A DNA stretch of 64,000 nt from Hyaloperonospora brassicae (GCA_947650285.1 CANTFL010000484.1:62001-126000), one strand, 5' to 3'; counted from the stretch's first letter, positions 12,643 to 24,819 are shown. Program-made: numbers and translations. Notes: generated from the letters alone by a model not told the origin.

Positions 12643-12662
12643 GCGCGGGGCGCCCTACTGGG
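12621..12662 (+). promoter_or_regulatory. Putative -1 ribosomal frameshift signal, gag to pol (element 1)
   Basis: G GGA AAC (12621-12627) is in the gag frame required for simultaneous slippage. After a 7-nt spacer a 12-bp GC-rich stem follows (12635-12646 with 12650-12662, one bulged C at 12653, GGG loop). The gag stop TAG (12640-12642) is inside the 5' arm. The pol frame is open from 12561, overlaps gag by about 80 nt and is in the -1 frame. These are the parts of a retroviral -1 frameshift site. Element 2 has an equivalent at 50584-50627. Confidence 0.8.
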
Positions 12663-13985
12663 GTAGAACTAAGTTCTGTCACATCTCTACGAGATAAAGT
12701 GAAACAGGGCTTAGCCCCACTTAGCGCTGTGCCAGCCAGCACAGAGCGTGGATACAAGCCTGGCTTGTTAGTCGCCGAGGCGACAGTAAAAGGCTTTGAG
12801 AAGCCGTGGTCGATTTTAATCGATTCAGGAGCATCATGTAACTATGCTCGACGTCGTTCCCTTGAGGGAAGTCAGCGATACGCTGAAGCGCTCAAAGCGC
12901 ACGAAGGTGATTCGATCACCGTTCGTTTAGCGACTGGTAGTCGCGTCACGGTGCCTAAAGTTCCGTTGAACTTAGGTGTGAAGTTTTTGGACTTTGACAG
13001 CATTGAACGTTGTCTCTTCCTCGATTTGGATTCGAGATATGATCTCATCCTGGGTATGGCTTGGCTTGAACGCCATGAGCCATGGATTGATTGGAGGACT
13101 ATGACCTTAGGCGCCACGCGCCATGTTCCTAGCGAAGCTTTGGAGAGTCATGAACCCACCTTTGCTAGGCAACAAAAGCGCTATTGGCGCGAGCCATTGA
13201 CGGAAGATGTCAATGTGCTGGACATTGGTATGTCAGAGTTATTTAACTCGAATGTCGATGACATAAATATTGAGCGGAGCTCTTCTAAAGCGTTTGGAGA
13301 GAGTCATACTCCGTTGAGTGATACTCGTTGTGATACTGAGTCACTGCATGCGTCAAGCATGGTTGGCCTAGGGCCGAAACATCAAGAATGTAATTCATCT
13401 GATGTAAGTGCGGTGGCACGTGAAAATACACAGAGTGAGGACGGCCGAGGTGGCACCTCACTGAATGTCGGTAATGACATTGATGGCGAGAAGCCAGAGT
13501 GTTAAGGGCTAGGCCCGAATAATGTACGTGAAGTGGTACGTGTAAATCCACTGGGTGAAGTGTTCGAGTTACGTAACACTTCACCAGATGTCGCTCAAGA
13601 CATGAGCTCTCGTATAGAGCGTGCTAAGATGAATAGCAACCATGGGAACTTTGCTGTCCCGGCCTCTATGAGGCGTAAGATTTCTTTGAAGAAACAATCG
13701 AAGCGTAGGGCGGTGACTGTTAAGCGCCCAACGTTTAAGAAGTCACGAAGTGATAATAGTAATGATACACTGTATACACTTGTCAATGGAGTGACTGGCC
13801 AGATCGATGGCAATATTAGTCTTGAGACTCTTTCATCTTTGGATACTCTCTTTGAACTTGACGAAATGTCTGACGGCGAATTAAGCCAAGCCTTACAGGC
13901 AGGAGAATTATCCGAGTTAGTGGTCATTCGACCAGATATTGAGTTGAACTCATCCTCGTTATTGGACGGGTCTGTCCTTGAGGAC
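12627..13985 (+). pseudogene. pol: Pol of element 1: protease and linker
   Basis: This is the first part of pol, in the -1 frame to gag. The aspartic protease active site reads IDSGASCNYARR near 12817, and the matching LILGMAWLERHEP near 13040 is the second flap/ILG region of a retropepsin. The protease cuts the Gag-Pol precursor. A long, low-similarity, serine- and charge-rich linker follows. One stop (13503-13505) interrupts the linker; the same frame then continues to 14309. The linker is longer than in most gypsy elements but similar to that in element 2. Confidence 0.85.
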
Positions 13986-15684
13986 ACAAAGGCGGCATTG
14001 GATGCCCGTAGTGGATCCTCGATCCTTAAGGATCCTCTTGATCCGTTCTATCCTTTGGTAAAGGAATTTCAAGACGTGGTGTGTCACGACCCACCGTCCG
14101 TATTACCTCCTGATAGAGGTGTGCGTCATGAAATTGACTTGGTTCCTGGAACTAAATACTGCGTAACACGGCAGTGGCCTTTGCCCAAGGAACAGTGTGA
14201 CGTCATAGACGACTTCTTTCGTGCAAAGCACGCGGCAGAAACGGTACGTGAGAGCAAATCTCCCCATTCCACACCGACCTTCTGTATCAAAAAGCCCAAC
14301 GGGAAGTGACGCATTGTTCATGCTTACAATAAGCTTAATGCGGCCACCATTCCGGCTCAGACACCAATTCTGAGGAAGGATGTTCTTCAGAACAATATGG
14401 TGGGATGTACAATGTACAGTGCGCTCGACTTAGTCGATGGTTATTACCAGCTTCTCATGCGAGAAAGCGATATTCCGCTGACAGCGGTCAGCACTCCAAG
14501 CGGTATTCTCTGGGAGTGGCTCGTTATGCCGCAAGGGCTATCAAATGCCCCGGCTAAATTCAACCGTCTTGTGACACAATTGTTTAGACCTCACAGAGGT
14601 TATGCACAGACGTAATTTGATGACATCTTTGTCCATAGTCGTGCTATGAACGGTCGGTCAGATGTGGATAATCACATTGACCATTTACGAGCGGTGCTCG
14701 AGTGCATGCGCACGAATAAGTTGTACGCCAACGCGTCTAAGTGCATTTTTGGTGCAGAAGAGATTCCCTTTTTAGGGTGCTTTATTGGTAAGCAAGGCCT
14801 TAGAGCGGATCCCGCCAAGGTAAAAGCCATAGTTGATTGGCCGGTTCCAAAGAACCAAAAGGACTTACGTAAGTGGCTTGGCCTCGCCAATTACTTACAC
14901 AAGTACAGTGCGAATTATGCAGACATGGCTCGGCCATTGACCAATCTCCTTAAAAAGGATGTAGAATGGTGCTGGACTAGCACTGAGCATGATGCTTTTC
15001 AAGCAGTCAAGGAGAGTCTCCTACATGCGCCCATATTGGCTTTGCCTGATCTTGAGCGATCTTTCAGTGTCGTCTGTGACGCATCTGACTTTGCCATAGG
15101 CAGAGCTCTGTTACAAACCGATGATGATGTGCGGGAACGCGTTATTGCGTTTGAGTCCCGACAGCTAAAAGCTGCGGAGAAGAACTAATTTGTTCATGAC
15201 AAAGAGCTACTTGCAATGAAGTGTGATCTCGTCCAATTTAGAGTACATCTGCTTGGCTCTAATCCGTGTGTGATCTTCACCGATCATGCGTTATAGCGCA
15301 CTGCGACCCATTCGCAACATTGCTCAGAGAATAGCTCGTTGGCTTTCCTTGTTTGCCGAGTACAACTTCGAGGTGAAGTGTAAGCCAGGCAAGCAGAATG
15401 CTTTGGCTGATGCGTTGTCACACAGGCCTGACTATGAGCTTGCTCATGTTACGACTCTGTCGTCGTCAGTTACTGATCGAATCCGTACGGAATATGCCAA
15501 GGATGAACACTGTGTGGCTCTGCTACATGATCTAGGGAGCGAGAAGTTTAAGGACTCAGACATAGAAATGCTGGCACGATTACGTGCGAGGCTACATCGA
15601 CATTATATCGATCAGGAACTGTTGTGCTATAGCATGGATGTAAAGGATGCTCCTCGTATAGGTTCCCTCACAACGAGGAGTTGA
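13986..15684 (+). pseudogene. pol: Pol of element 1: reverse transcriptase and RNase H (stops, frameshift)
   Basis: The RT copies the element RNA into DNA and RNase H removes the RNA. RT is recognised from HEIDLVPG (about 14126), the [11 protein letters not shown] segment (14275), SALDLVDGYYQ (about 14420), MPQGLSNAPAKFNR (14530) and FDDIFVHS (14616). Stops hit key places: TGA at 14307 where a Trp is usual, TAA at 14613 in place of the first residue of the YxDD catalytic box, and TAA at 15186. RNase H follows with VVCDASDFAIG (about 15072) and, in shifted frames, TDHA (15280) and ADALSHRP (15408). The frame changes near 15290-15330. Nothing here could give active enzyme as it stands. Confidence 0.9.
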
Positions 15685-17257
15685 AGTATCAGATCCTCTA
15701 TTAGACACATGATACTGCTTTGAGAGGTCATCTCGGTCGTGAGAGACCTACGGATCAGTTATCCAATGCTATTGGTGGCCCAAACTATTCAAATGGGTGA
15801 GCACATATGTGCGTACGTGTGAAACGTGTCAACGGGTGAAACCCTCACCTCACGCGGCCGCATCGCTGGCTAGTTTTTCTATACCCAAAGGGTGTTGGGA
15901 GTCCATCAGTATGGACTTCCTGTTCGGTATACCGAAAGATGCTTGGGTAAATACGGGTATTGCGGTCTTTGTTGACCGTTTGAGCAAGATGGCTCGTTTA
16001 ATGGCGGTGCCAGACACCATTGATGGTGAAGGTACAGCGACGCTGTTTATCGATCGCGTGTTTCGACAACACGGTCTGCCGTTGGCAATTGTCTCTGATA
16101 GAGATCCTCGCTTCACTGGGAAGTTTTGGAATTCCATCTTCAAGGTGCTCGGCACACGTTTACACACGTCCACAGCGGATCGTCCGCAGACCGATGGTCA
16201 AACGGAGCGCGTTAATCTTGTCATTGGTGACATCTTGCGCAGCGTTTGCGCTGAAACACCTAAGCGTTGGAGCTCGATGCTCCATGTCGTTGAGTTTGCG
16301 TTGAATAACGCTGTGCATGCCTCCACCGGCCACACCCCGTTCTACGTGAACGGTCTCACACACCCTCGCGTTCCGTTAATGCTACCACTACGTGGTTCAG
16401 GGCTTGGTGGGGGAGGAGTTGCCGATCGGCTTGCTGATATCAGCCCTGCTACTGTTCAAAAACAGGTAAGCGAGTTTCTCGCAACGCGATTAAATGTATT
16501 ACGACATGTGCGTGACGCACTATCTGATAGTCAAGATAAGCAGAAGGAACAAGCAGATGCCAAAGACAGAGGTTGTATTGAACGTTATAAGGTCGGAGAC
16601 CAAGTTCTACTCAATGCTAAAAACCTACCTACAAATGTAGTATCCGCCGTCTTCAAGACGAAGTTGCGCCCGCGCTTCATTGGACCCTTTACAGTCGTCG
16701 CAAAGAAGGGACTTGCGTATACGCTCAACCTTCCGCGCAAACTGCGCACACACCCCGTGTTCTACGTTGGCATGCTTAGGCCGTATCGGGATCCGTCCCA
16801 CGTGAACTTGGAGGCGCTTGCGCCGGGTAGGTTGGCTTTGCCATCGGTTGCTGAATCCGTATCAGGAGGTCAAGCTGAGCCTCCATCCGGTCTTGGCCCA
16901 ACTCCAACGCCCGAACACGGGCTCGAATTGCGTCGAACGCACTCTGGGTCTGACCCAAAGTCTCACGGAGACCACTCAGCTCGAGAAGCACCTTCTCGTG
17001 CTCCTCCTTCGGTATACCGACCACCTCCGACGCTGCTCGATGAGCAAGGGAACCGCCAGCTCCATGTGGAACGACTCCTGAAACGACGTCGTCGTCAGGG
17101 TCAATACCAGTATCTGATAAAGTGGCGAGGGTACCCGGAGTCGGAGTACTCGTGGGAATTAGAGGTACCCCTTCGGCAGGATTGCCCATACGCCGTTGAT
17201 GTTTTTGAACATCGTGGCAGGGGTCATCCTTCAACCGATATCGCTTCCCACCAATAG
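15685..17257 (+). pseudogene. pol: Pol of element 1: integrase with GPF module and chromodomain
   Basis: Integrase inserts the cDNA into the chromosome. The N-terminal zinc domain is split by frame changes (HDTALRGHLGRE near 15711, then CETCQRVK near 15822). From 15797 the frame is open for 486 codons. The DDE core is complete: SMDFLFG, VSDRDPRF, TDGQTERVN. The C-terminal GPY/F module reads FIGPFTVVAKKGLAYTLNLP (about 16677), followed by FYVGMLRPYRDP. A chromodomain near the end (HVERLLKRRRR, YLIKWRGYPESEYSWE, about 17065-17160) would tether integration to modified histones, which is the mark of chromoviruses. The last 480 bp are overlapped on the other strand by the antisense ORF. Confidence 0.92.
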
Positions 17258-18077
17258 TGGTGGAAGCAGGTGGGTAGTTGGGTTCCGCTTGACCAACTCC
17301 CACTTCTATCGGCACAGCCGAAGCATAGCGGGTGCGAAATCGCAATTGGCCTCTGGCCTTAAGCTTGGCATAGTCATACCGAAGCTTTCGTTCGAGACGA
17401 ACATCTGCCACATTGGCACTTGCTCTGAGAGCTAGCATGCTGCTGAGGTGACGTTTCCGGTGCACCCAGCGCACAAAAGTGTTGTCCTCCTCCTCCGGAG
17501 ATTCGCCTGCGAATAAGAGGATGGGTATACCCCTCATCGGTGGCACCGGTGCACCCAGTGCTTGCGTGTCAAGTCGCAACTTGTATTGACTTAGAGTCGT
17601 CAAGTGGGGTCGCAGGTACCTCTCACGAAGTGCCTGTCGGCTCGCCACTTCATCAGAAGATGTAGGCTCAGCGCCAATGGCCCACGTTGCCAGGGAACGA
17701 CCTGTCGTTTGGCGTATACGCTCTTCCACATTGAGTGGCGTGAACTGATAGCCACGACGACCCTCAAGGTCTGCAGCAAGCTGCATACGGCGCTGAGCGC
17801 TCTCCTCTTGCTGGATTACCAACTCTTGTTGCTCATCGAGCGGGTTGGTGATGATGTGTTCACCTGCATCTGTTGCATGATGCTGGGTTTCTAACGCGGT
17901 GGTCTCACTACGCTCGGCAAATGGGTTTGGTGCAGTATGAGGCGATGCCTCTTGCACTGGTGAGTTGGACATTGTCCGTTCTTCACCAAGGACATCGGTA
18001 TCACTACCATAGTCCTCCTCCACATTAATGCCGAGGTAAGAAGAGAGAGTCGGGGACTCGTAAGGTGGCGAAGCCAT
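16776..18077 (-). CDS. Antisense ORF between pol and 3' LTR of element 1 (433 aa, unknown function)
   Basis: An intact 433-codon frame runs opposite to the element. The ATG at 18077 is preferred because it sits in ACCATGG; the frame stays open 15 codons upstream but only to a GTG. The start is 108 bp from the 3' LTR. The first 90 residues are acidic, serine/proline/glutamate rich; residues about 90-265 look globular with many Arg and Leu (YLRPHLTTLSQYKLRL, RWVHRKRHLSSMLALRA); a proline/aspartate linker follows; residues about 350-405 are a predicted amphipathic helix or coiled coil (EEHEKVLLELSGLRETL, RVRALELGQDRMEAQLDLL). The linker is encoded opposite the pol chromodomain. No known domain is recognised. 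Antisense ORFs at this position are known in some plant Ty3/gypsy lineages. It is intact while gag and pol are not. Confidence 0.7.
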   Translation of the reverse strand: MASPPYESPTLSSYLGINVEEDYGSDTDVLGEERTMSNSPVQEASPHTAPNPFAERSETTALETQHHATDAGEHIITNPLDEQQELVIQQEESAQRRMQLAADLEGRRGYQFTPLNVEERIRQTTGRSLATWAIGAEPTSSDEVASRQALRERYLRPHLTTLSQYKLRLDTQALGAPVPPMRGIPILLFAGESPEEEDNTFVRWVHRKRHLSSMLALRASANVADVRLERKLRYDYAKLKARGQLRFRTRYASAVPIEVGVGQAEPNYPPASTTIGGKRYRLKDDPCHDVQKHQRRMGNPAEGVPLIPTSTPTPGTLATLSDTGIDPDDDVVSGVVPHGAGGSLAHRAASEVVGIPKEEHEKVLLELSGLRETLGQTQSAFDAIRARVRALELGQDRMEAQLDLLIRIQQPMAKPTYPAQAPPSSRGTDPDTA

Positions 18078-18172
18078 GGTGTTTCGTGTTTTGCAAATCG
18101 TGAGGTTAGAGCGCACACACACCGTCCTCTTCGAGGAAAAGTTCGATTGACATTTTGTGGTAACGTCAGTCT

Positions 18173-18184
18173 GGTGGGGGAGGG
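18173..18184 (+). promoter_or_regulatory. Polypurine tract of element 1
   Basis: GGTGGGGGAGGG directly abuts the TG of the 3' LTR. This is the usual primer site for plus-strand synthesis in LTR elements. Confidence 0.8.
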
Positions 18185-18659
18185 TGTAACGGGGTTACAC
18201 GTCGGCTGGTAGCCGACGATAGGTGTGGTGCACACACGAGAGGGGGGGGTACCCTATAAGGTAATATTAGAACACAGTGAGCGTATCAATTGTTGAAGAC
18301 TGGTGTCTGTCATCAATTGATTGCAAGATCTTTTAAGAGGTTATTTAGGGCAGTTTAAATACGTTGTTCTAAGTTGTTCTTTTAGGTTAAAAGAAGAAAT
18401 AAAATTCAGTTCCCATTTTGATCAACATAAGACACGTGCCTTACGAGGCGTCTTGATCGGAAGAGCTAGCAACGCCTGTAAAGGTAGCTACTCTTGAGCA
18501 CTCTGTGCTGCGATTCATTTGAATCGTTTGGTCCCCCTGGAACAGGGACCGTAAGCTCTCTGAGCTTGTTGACTCTCTGAGTCGGGTTCGTAGAACCAAA
18601 GTTGCTCGTAAGAGCGTTAAGTCTTCCTCTGACTTAATAGGCTGTGTAGCTCCGCTACA
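18185..18659 (+). repeat. 3' LTR of element 1
   Basis: It runs from TGTAACGGGG to CCGCTACA, 475 bp, nearly identical to the 5' LTR. Differences seen include one base less in the G run, AAAAC/AACAC, AATGAAG/AAAGAAG, GCTATTC/GCGATTC and a small cluster near the end. Confidence 0.93.
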
Positions 18660-18664
18660 ATATT
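18660..18664. repeat. Target-site duplication, right copy (element 1)
   Basis: ATATT follows the CA end of the 3' LTR directly. Confidence 0.9.
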
Positions 18665-21600
18665 TGTATGTGTTGAATATCTAAAAATTCTGAGTTTTCA
18701 CTCATGGGGCAAGCCAGATGAGTACCTGCGTCATTTTGTTCTGGCGACACACGTATTAGGCCACTTTCTTGCGATTGAGGACGTCGGCCACTACCATATA
18801 CCTCGAATCTAAGACATTCGCCACTCTTATCACCACGAGTCTATTGATTGCACTCTATAACGACATTCAAGCTGTCTCCAATCTCATCAATGTGTTATAG
18901 CGTTGCACAGCGTGACAATTCACTCGGTATCCAGATGCGTTGAGTTCATTCAGGCATTGTATCCATCATGCACGATATATACGGTGTACAAGCCACTCTT
19001 GTCGATTCCAGATCGATATCTGGCCATCTTAGTGACGAAAACAACTCGTCGCGGTCGGTTCCTTAAACCTACATATTAAATTAAAAAAAACAAAAGTATT
19101 AGCATTCCCCTAAGCTGTATTCGTTTTAAAAGTGAATTCTGGGATCTCCGATCACGTCTGTTTAGATAAGCTGTGGAAAGATGACGTTACAAGTTTGATA
19201 AAAAATCAACATTTAGTGACCCGGTCCTTATATCACAACTGAGACGTATACCAAATAGAGAGGTCGGTCCGGATTAGCCTAAAGTCTTTGATGATAAAGT
19301 GCGATGTTAGTAGTAATGACACGGACTCGTCACACGGGATGTCTAAGGCCTAATCACATATCGATCCATGATATAGGCATTTTGAAAACACTAAAATATT
19401 AATTCGGAAAAGACATCGATAATTTGAAAATATTGATTCACCGTGTCCAAGTACTTCGGGTTCACAGTTCGAGTGGCACAGTATCTGCCTGCCACTCAGT
19501 GCGAACAGATACCGAATGCAGCAACACTTATGTACAAATTACCAATGGAAGAGCGAAAAAAGTTTTAATGATTTATAACTGGCAACAAGATTGTTTAACG
19601 CCATAACAAATTTGTAAATTCGTTTGCAATTGTACAATCCTATTATATCCAGAAATTTTATTCAATATATTTAACTGCAGGAGATCTGGAGTATAGAGCT
19701 TTACCTTTTAAATTTTGGTATTAGATTTTATTATTGAGTGCCGTTTCTGTATCGTCACCATCACCACATATTTACACAGGTATAATGTTAGTACGTTCTG
19801 TAAGGTGTTCACAAAAAAAGAGAGAAGGCGAAATTGTTATCTCTCGTCGATCACCGCCTTTGGTCTGTCCACATTTTTTGTCTTCTATTAATACTTCGAT
19901 TACAAGTTAGAGAACCTTTCAGATTCAGGACTGAAGATCGCAATTGACTTTAATACGAGCCGTTACAGGCTCCATTTGATCGTGTAGAAAAGTCATTCGC
20001 CGGTTACGCCACGGCGTGGATATGCGTAACCGTAAAAAAACCGTTATCCGTCGTCAGTAAAATGACTTTGCAACGCCTGTAAAGCAAATGATATCGTGCA
20101 CGTATGTCTTCGGCCGGATAACTTACATAAATTGACATTTGATGAATCTGGGCTAATATGTATATTACTCCTGACAAGCGAGCACAGTATCAACGCTCTC
20201 TACGCCAATTTTGGTAAGCTTAATGCTTCTACAAGCACTGAAGCCGGTCTTCTGATGTCCGACGCCAAGCCTGGATCAGATATATTTATGCATCACTGTA
20301 TTTACATTCGTGTAACGATGTGGAAATATACGATAGGATACATCAAGAGATTAGGATAAGAGTTGGCGGATGAGTTATTTATCTCGGAGTCTTAATCTGG
20401 AAAATCCTCCAGCATTTACATCCCGAGGACACAATTGCGCTTACCATACTAATCTGTCAAGCCATATGATCCTAAAGAACGGATTAAATTAGCAGATAGA
20501 TTCGTAAAGGTGCTTGAGACAATCTTCGTTTTATTGTGGCTTAAAAATAGGGTGTTGTGGTACATCAAGCCGTGCGTGAGGTGTGTAGACCAATTATTTA
20601 GATAAAAAAGGCCTGATCAGGATCAAGTTACGGTGATGGTTGGAGGTCCGCGATTCAAGTCACAAATGGTTTATGCTACCTGCCCTAGCGTGTCCCACAG
20701 CTATTAAACATGAAGATTCTTACTTGCCGTCTAAATCGTTAGGTTTTAAATGTTATATGAATGGTTGAGGTCCTCGGAGGCTGTCAGCTTTTATTTCTTG
20801 ACTTTAATGTCCCCGTTGGCGTATTTGCGCGCCCGTCAACGAACTCGTCCCTACCTGGTGTATTGCTGATGATCACACTGTAAATATTGAAGTCGGAGAC
20901 CAGCGTTGTAATATCTAGATATACACCAAAAAAGCTGATACAAAATTTTATGAAGACTAGTGCGATATTTAGCACGCTTACGTATGACGCTTTCGACTTA
21001 TACGCCCGAAAATACTAAGGACGTGCATATATGTACCTCAACAGAACTTCGGGCTGTGTTTTTAAGCTTAGGGAGGTCGCGATACTTTCTTTCTCTGTAA
21101 ATATATAAGTAACTTTTAAAATTAAACAACGGTAGCAGCTTAAAAAATGCCAGTAGTCGATACAGGTTCCGCTGAACAGACCAGACCAAACCTCGCTCCG
21201 GCTGATACTCATTGTTAGCAAATGAAATAGATCCTGCGAACGTCTAAGTGCGTGCGTCCTAAATCAATTCTGTATCTTTTTTCTCCCAAAAAAAGATTTG
21301 AATGGAACTTGTCGAGAGGTTGTAGCGAATAATACATGCCAAATTCTAGCAAGAAGTAAGGTCCTATAGAATGAACTGCAGCATACCCACAGACTTTAAT
21401 TATTGTAATGTGATGGTATGAGTGGGTCAAAACCGTTTTAAATGTACCTATCACGTTTTATAAGCTGTGCATTGCCCGTTTCACTTATATTATAATGATA
21501 GTGAGTAATTGATGATCCTTACTGGTTAAGGTGAACAGAGAAAGCAATGGATCCGAGAATGAGTGATGTTCCATTCTTCGTTCTTAAGACAGTGTGTAAC

Positions 21601-24600
21601 TTCTCCTTCTTCCCGTTCCATAAAAAACATGCATAAGTACTGCTATACTAGCCGTTTAAGGTTTTTACCTCCTCCACCGACAATGAAGGAGGGTCGAATA
21701 TGATTTTTATAGATAAAATAAACATATTATACTGCTACTGCCTTACCCGACCTGGATCCTTGACGCTATGCATAAAGCTTAGTACCAAGAAACACTTGTG
21801 TTTGCTTATCATGTTGTGTATGACCTTCTTAAAGGTCCATTGCGTAAGTGAAGTCTAATTGATGATCAAACCAGGTAGTTGTATATGACTCGCATAAGCA
21901 GATATAATTTCACAATTTTTTATTGAAATACATATAATAGGCAGTTTATCATTAAAATTTAAACTTTCTAACATTCTACTTGCGATATAAAACGTTCAAG
22001 CATAATACGCATCATCCAATTAAACTTCCGATAAGTATTACACGGTATAAAGTATTGCGTGCACAAGAACCATTCGTATAGATTACTTCATCGCCTCGAT
22101 AAGGCGTCCAACGATTCTCAAGAAAATACTCACATAATTAAGAACAATTTTTATCGCTTAGATTAGCGAAGATCTAGATCACGAGCGGTACCATACTAAC
22201 CTTTGTAGATTACGTGGAGAAAGACCCGCAACGATCAATCAAATAATCGTGCAAACATACGAACCAAGTTTTCTTTTGCTGAATGAATATTGACGTGTGG
22301 ATGGTTTATTCGCGTCGAGATGACTTTACATATTTCAAAACTTTCCCCCTTCACGTAGATGACTATTCTCTAGATGACTGGACTAATAATAAAAAGCGTG
22401 AATGCAAGAGTACATGATGAGGTATATTGAGCAAGGGAAATTTGTTCACCATTGGAAGCTAGATCGCGCTGACAGTGTTAGCAGATGTGCATACCGTAAA
22501 ATGTGAGATGCGTGCTTACTCTTCGTGGCAGCTTTTTCGTATGTGCGTTGACTCGGCGACGCAACTCACAAATCAGATCCATATCTTTGAAAATTATTCT
22601 AATAGGTGAAAAGAGGTATCGACCAGAAACAAGGTTAAAAGGTATGTCATAGAGAGACGATTCAGATCGATGAAGACACCAGCACGGATTCGACCTGCAA
22701 ACATCTCCGAGACGAAAACAAGAATAACCGCCTTTTTCTCTGATCAACAGGCTAAGGAAATATCCTGTTATCGATTTTAATTCATTCGATACAAAAATTA
22801 TCGAAACGGACTACAAGCGCTCTGCCGGATCCGGTGCAGGCTGTAATGGTGCACAAAATGAAGGCGTAAGCGTCATCTGTTGTCAAAAACTTGTAAGTTA
22901 CAATGTACTTGCGTAAAAACTAAAAATATAATGGATCGAAAAAGACCGTGATTAAAATCTTTTCACGTTCAAGATTACCACTTATTTGCTCCTCGTCACA
23001 TTCATAAATGATCATTATAAGTGTGAAATTAGGTCAATTGATAAAATATACATCGTACAGTGTCTGGTTTTGGGCTGAGTGTAGATTTGATGAAGAATGA
23101 TATGCCTCTGCTAATATAAACAAATCTTGCGGATATGGTTTGGTAGGTATGCATACTAAACAAAAACGTCTGAAATACTGCGATCACTTGTGTTACACGT
23201 CGTCAGGTATACTACACGACGGTTGACTGCGTATATGCGTTTCAAAGGTGATTTAATCCTCACTGTTAAGACGCGTAGCCGACTCATTACACAATGGCGC
23301 ACAATTGCATCAACGACAATGTTCATTCATCGTATTCCATGTCCCTTGAATAACTTGTACTTGTGAAGAAAGAGAGCGTTCAATTCACGTTTAAAAGAGA
23401 CGGCTACTATTGACGCCCGTGCTTCATCACTAATACTCTTGAGTAACGATAAATGATATCTTTGATAGATGTAAGCGACAGCAATCCAGTGCCTCCTCCA
23501 TGTTCAAGAAGTTTTTTGATCTGCACTGCGCACCTAGAATCTACCAATTTGCAGCAAATCCGAATAATGAAATTAGACGAAGCGCTCTGCGCCGTCTGTG
23601 TCGTACTGATCAACGCGTAGCCATCGTAAAAACCCTGGCGACACATATAATATGATTTTGTCGGTAACGGAAATAAGAAAAAATCCAGCGAAGGCCAACA
23701 AATCGATCTGGTCTTGAGACTTTCTCCAGGGTGCTGATTTGTACATCCTAAGATCATTCATCGTTTCGATTTTATAATGGAGATATAGTAATAATGGTCA
23801 TTTTGGCGCAGTCAAGAATAAATAGTGCAAGTTCGCTTGAATTCAGATAAAGCTTGAATTTAATCGACATCAATTTGCACCGACAATTTGGTAATTGTAT
23901 CCATCGTAAATAGAGCGTACGCCATTGCTACCGAAGCTGAACCCTATAATTATGAAATTTTTATACAGATACAGCCTGAAACTTATTTTAGCTAGCATCC
24001 TTTATAATCTTGACGAAAAGTATAAATTCTTGAGCTCGAGAATAAGTGCGAGAACCTTACAGACGTGAAATCGCTGGATCACTGCAATTGTATTTCCGCT
24101 TTTATGATGTCAATAGACGAATACATCGTCGGCGTAGCTTGGCACGCAACATCGCACACCGATCTAAAAGAACGTGTAATGTATGTTTAAAATGTGGCAG
24201 ATTCGTTTGCATCCTTTGTGTCATCACTCGCATCTCCTAAACAATTTCCCTAAAAGAGTTATATTGCAAAGTACGGAAATTTTCGTTCATGCAGAAAATC
24301 GGACATACTTGTATGTTAGCGGCTTGGACAAAATAAAGTGATAATTAACATAATATATAAGATGACTTTCTACATTTAAAGCGCCGTATGTGCAGATATC
24401 GGCGCATCATTATATTTGTTGAATGCTTGCATATTTGGAAGCATCTAATGATTTTTCGCCTACATATGTTCGGAGATTTATGGGTCAGTTCTCTTACACA
24501 TATCATCTACTAAGCGATCAGCACATAAGTGGTCATCGCTTGGACTCTTTTACGATTCAAGAGATACGTCTGCGTGATACACTGCTTCAAATTCGAGTTG

Positions 24601-24819
24601 AGCTCGATCTCGATCTCATGTCTAGTGCCTCTATGATTAGGGCGAATTATACCGCTAAATTACAATAAAAATGCATCCTTCCAATCAAACGTGTATCAAT
24701 TACTTACTTACGAATGCTCAGAATGCAGAAATTCATTTTAAGTATAATATGAGTATCTTTACAGATATTGATTCGTCTACTAATGTTTCTCAGAAAATTT
24801 GAAAGCTTGTTTGTAAAAA
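18665..24819. other. AT-rich stretch, no gene seen
   Basis: Only short, unsupported frames occur, the longest under about 120 codons (for example minus strand near 23407-23757). None has a recognisable domain, signal sequence or repeat relationship. No LTR ends, tRNA-like boxes or tandem repeats stood out. Confidence 0.55.

Larger units (their letters stand above)
11073..18659 (+). mobile_element. Element 1: Ty3/gypsy LTR retrotransposon (chromovirus type)
   Basis: The element is bounded by two direct LTRs of about 476 bp that begin TG and end CA, and by a perfect 5-bp duplication ATATT at 11068-11072 and 18660-18664. Order inside is primer site, gag, protease, RT, RNase H, integrase, chromodomain, an antisense ORF, polypurine tract, 3' LTR. 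Integrase lies after RT, as in Ty3/gypsy and unlike Ty1/copia. I count eight or so differences between the LTRs, so insertion looks fairly recent. Gag has two in-frame stops and pol at least five stops and two frame changes, so this copy cannot make its own proteins as it stands. Confidence 0.95.

Noticed and set aside
13595..13987. Minus-strand 130-codon frame opposite the pol linker
   Set aside because: It is antisense to real pol coding sequence, and the linker's composition explains the open antisense frame.
20640..20690. Possible tRNA B box (GATTCAAGTC)
   Set aside because: No A box at a suitable distance and no cloverleaf pairing.
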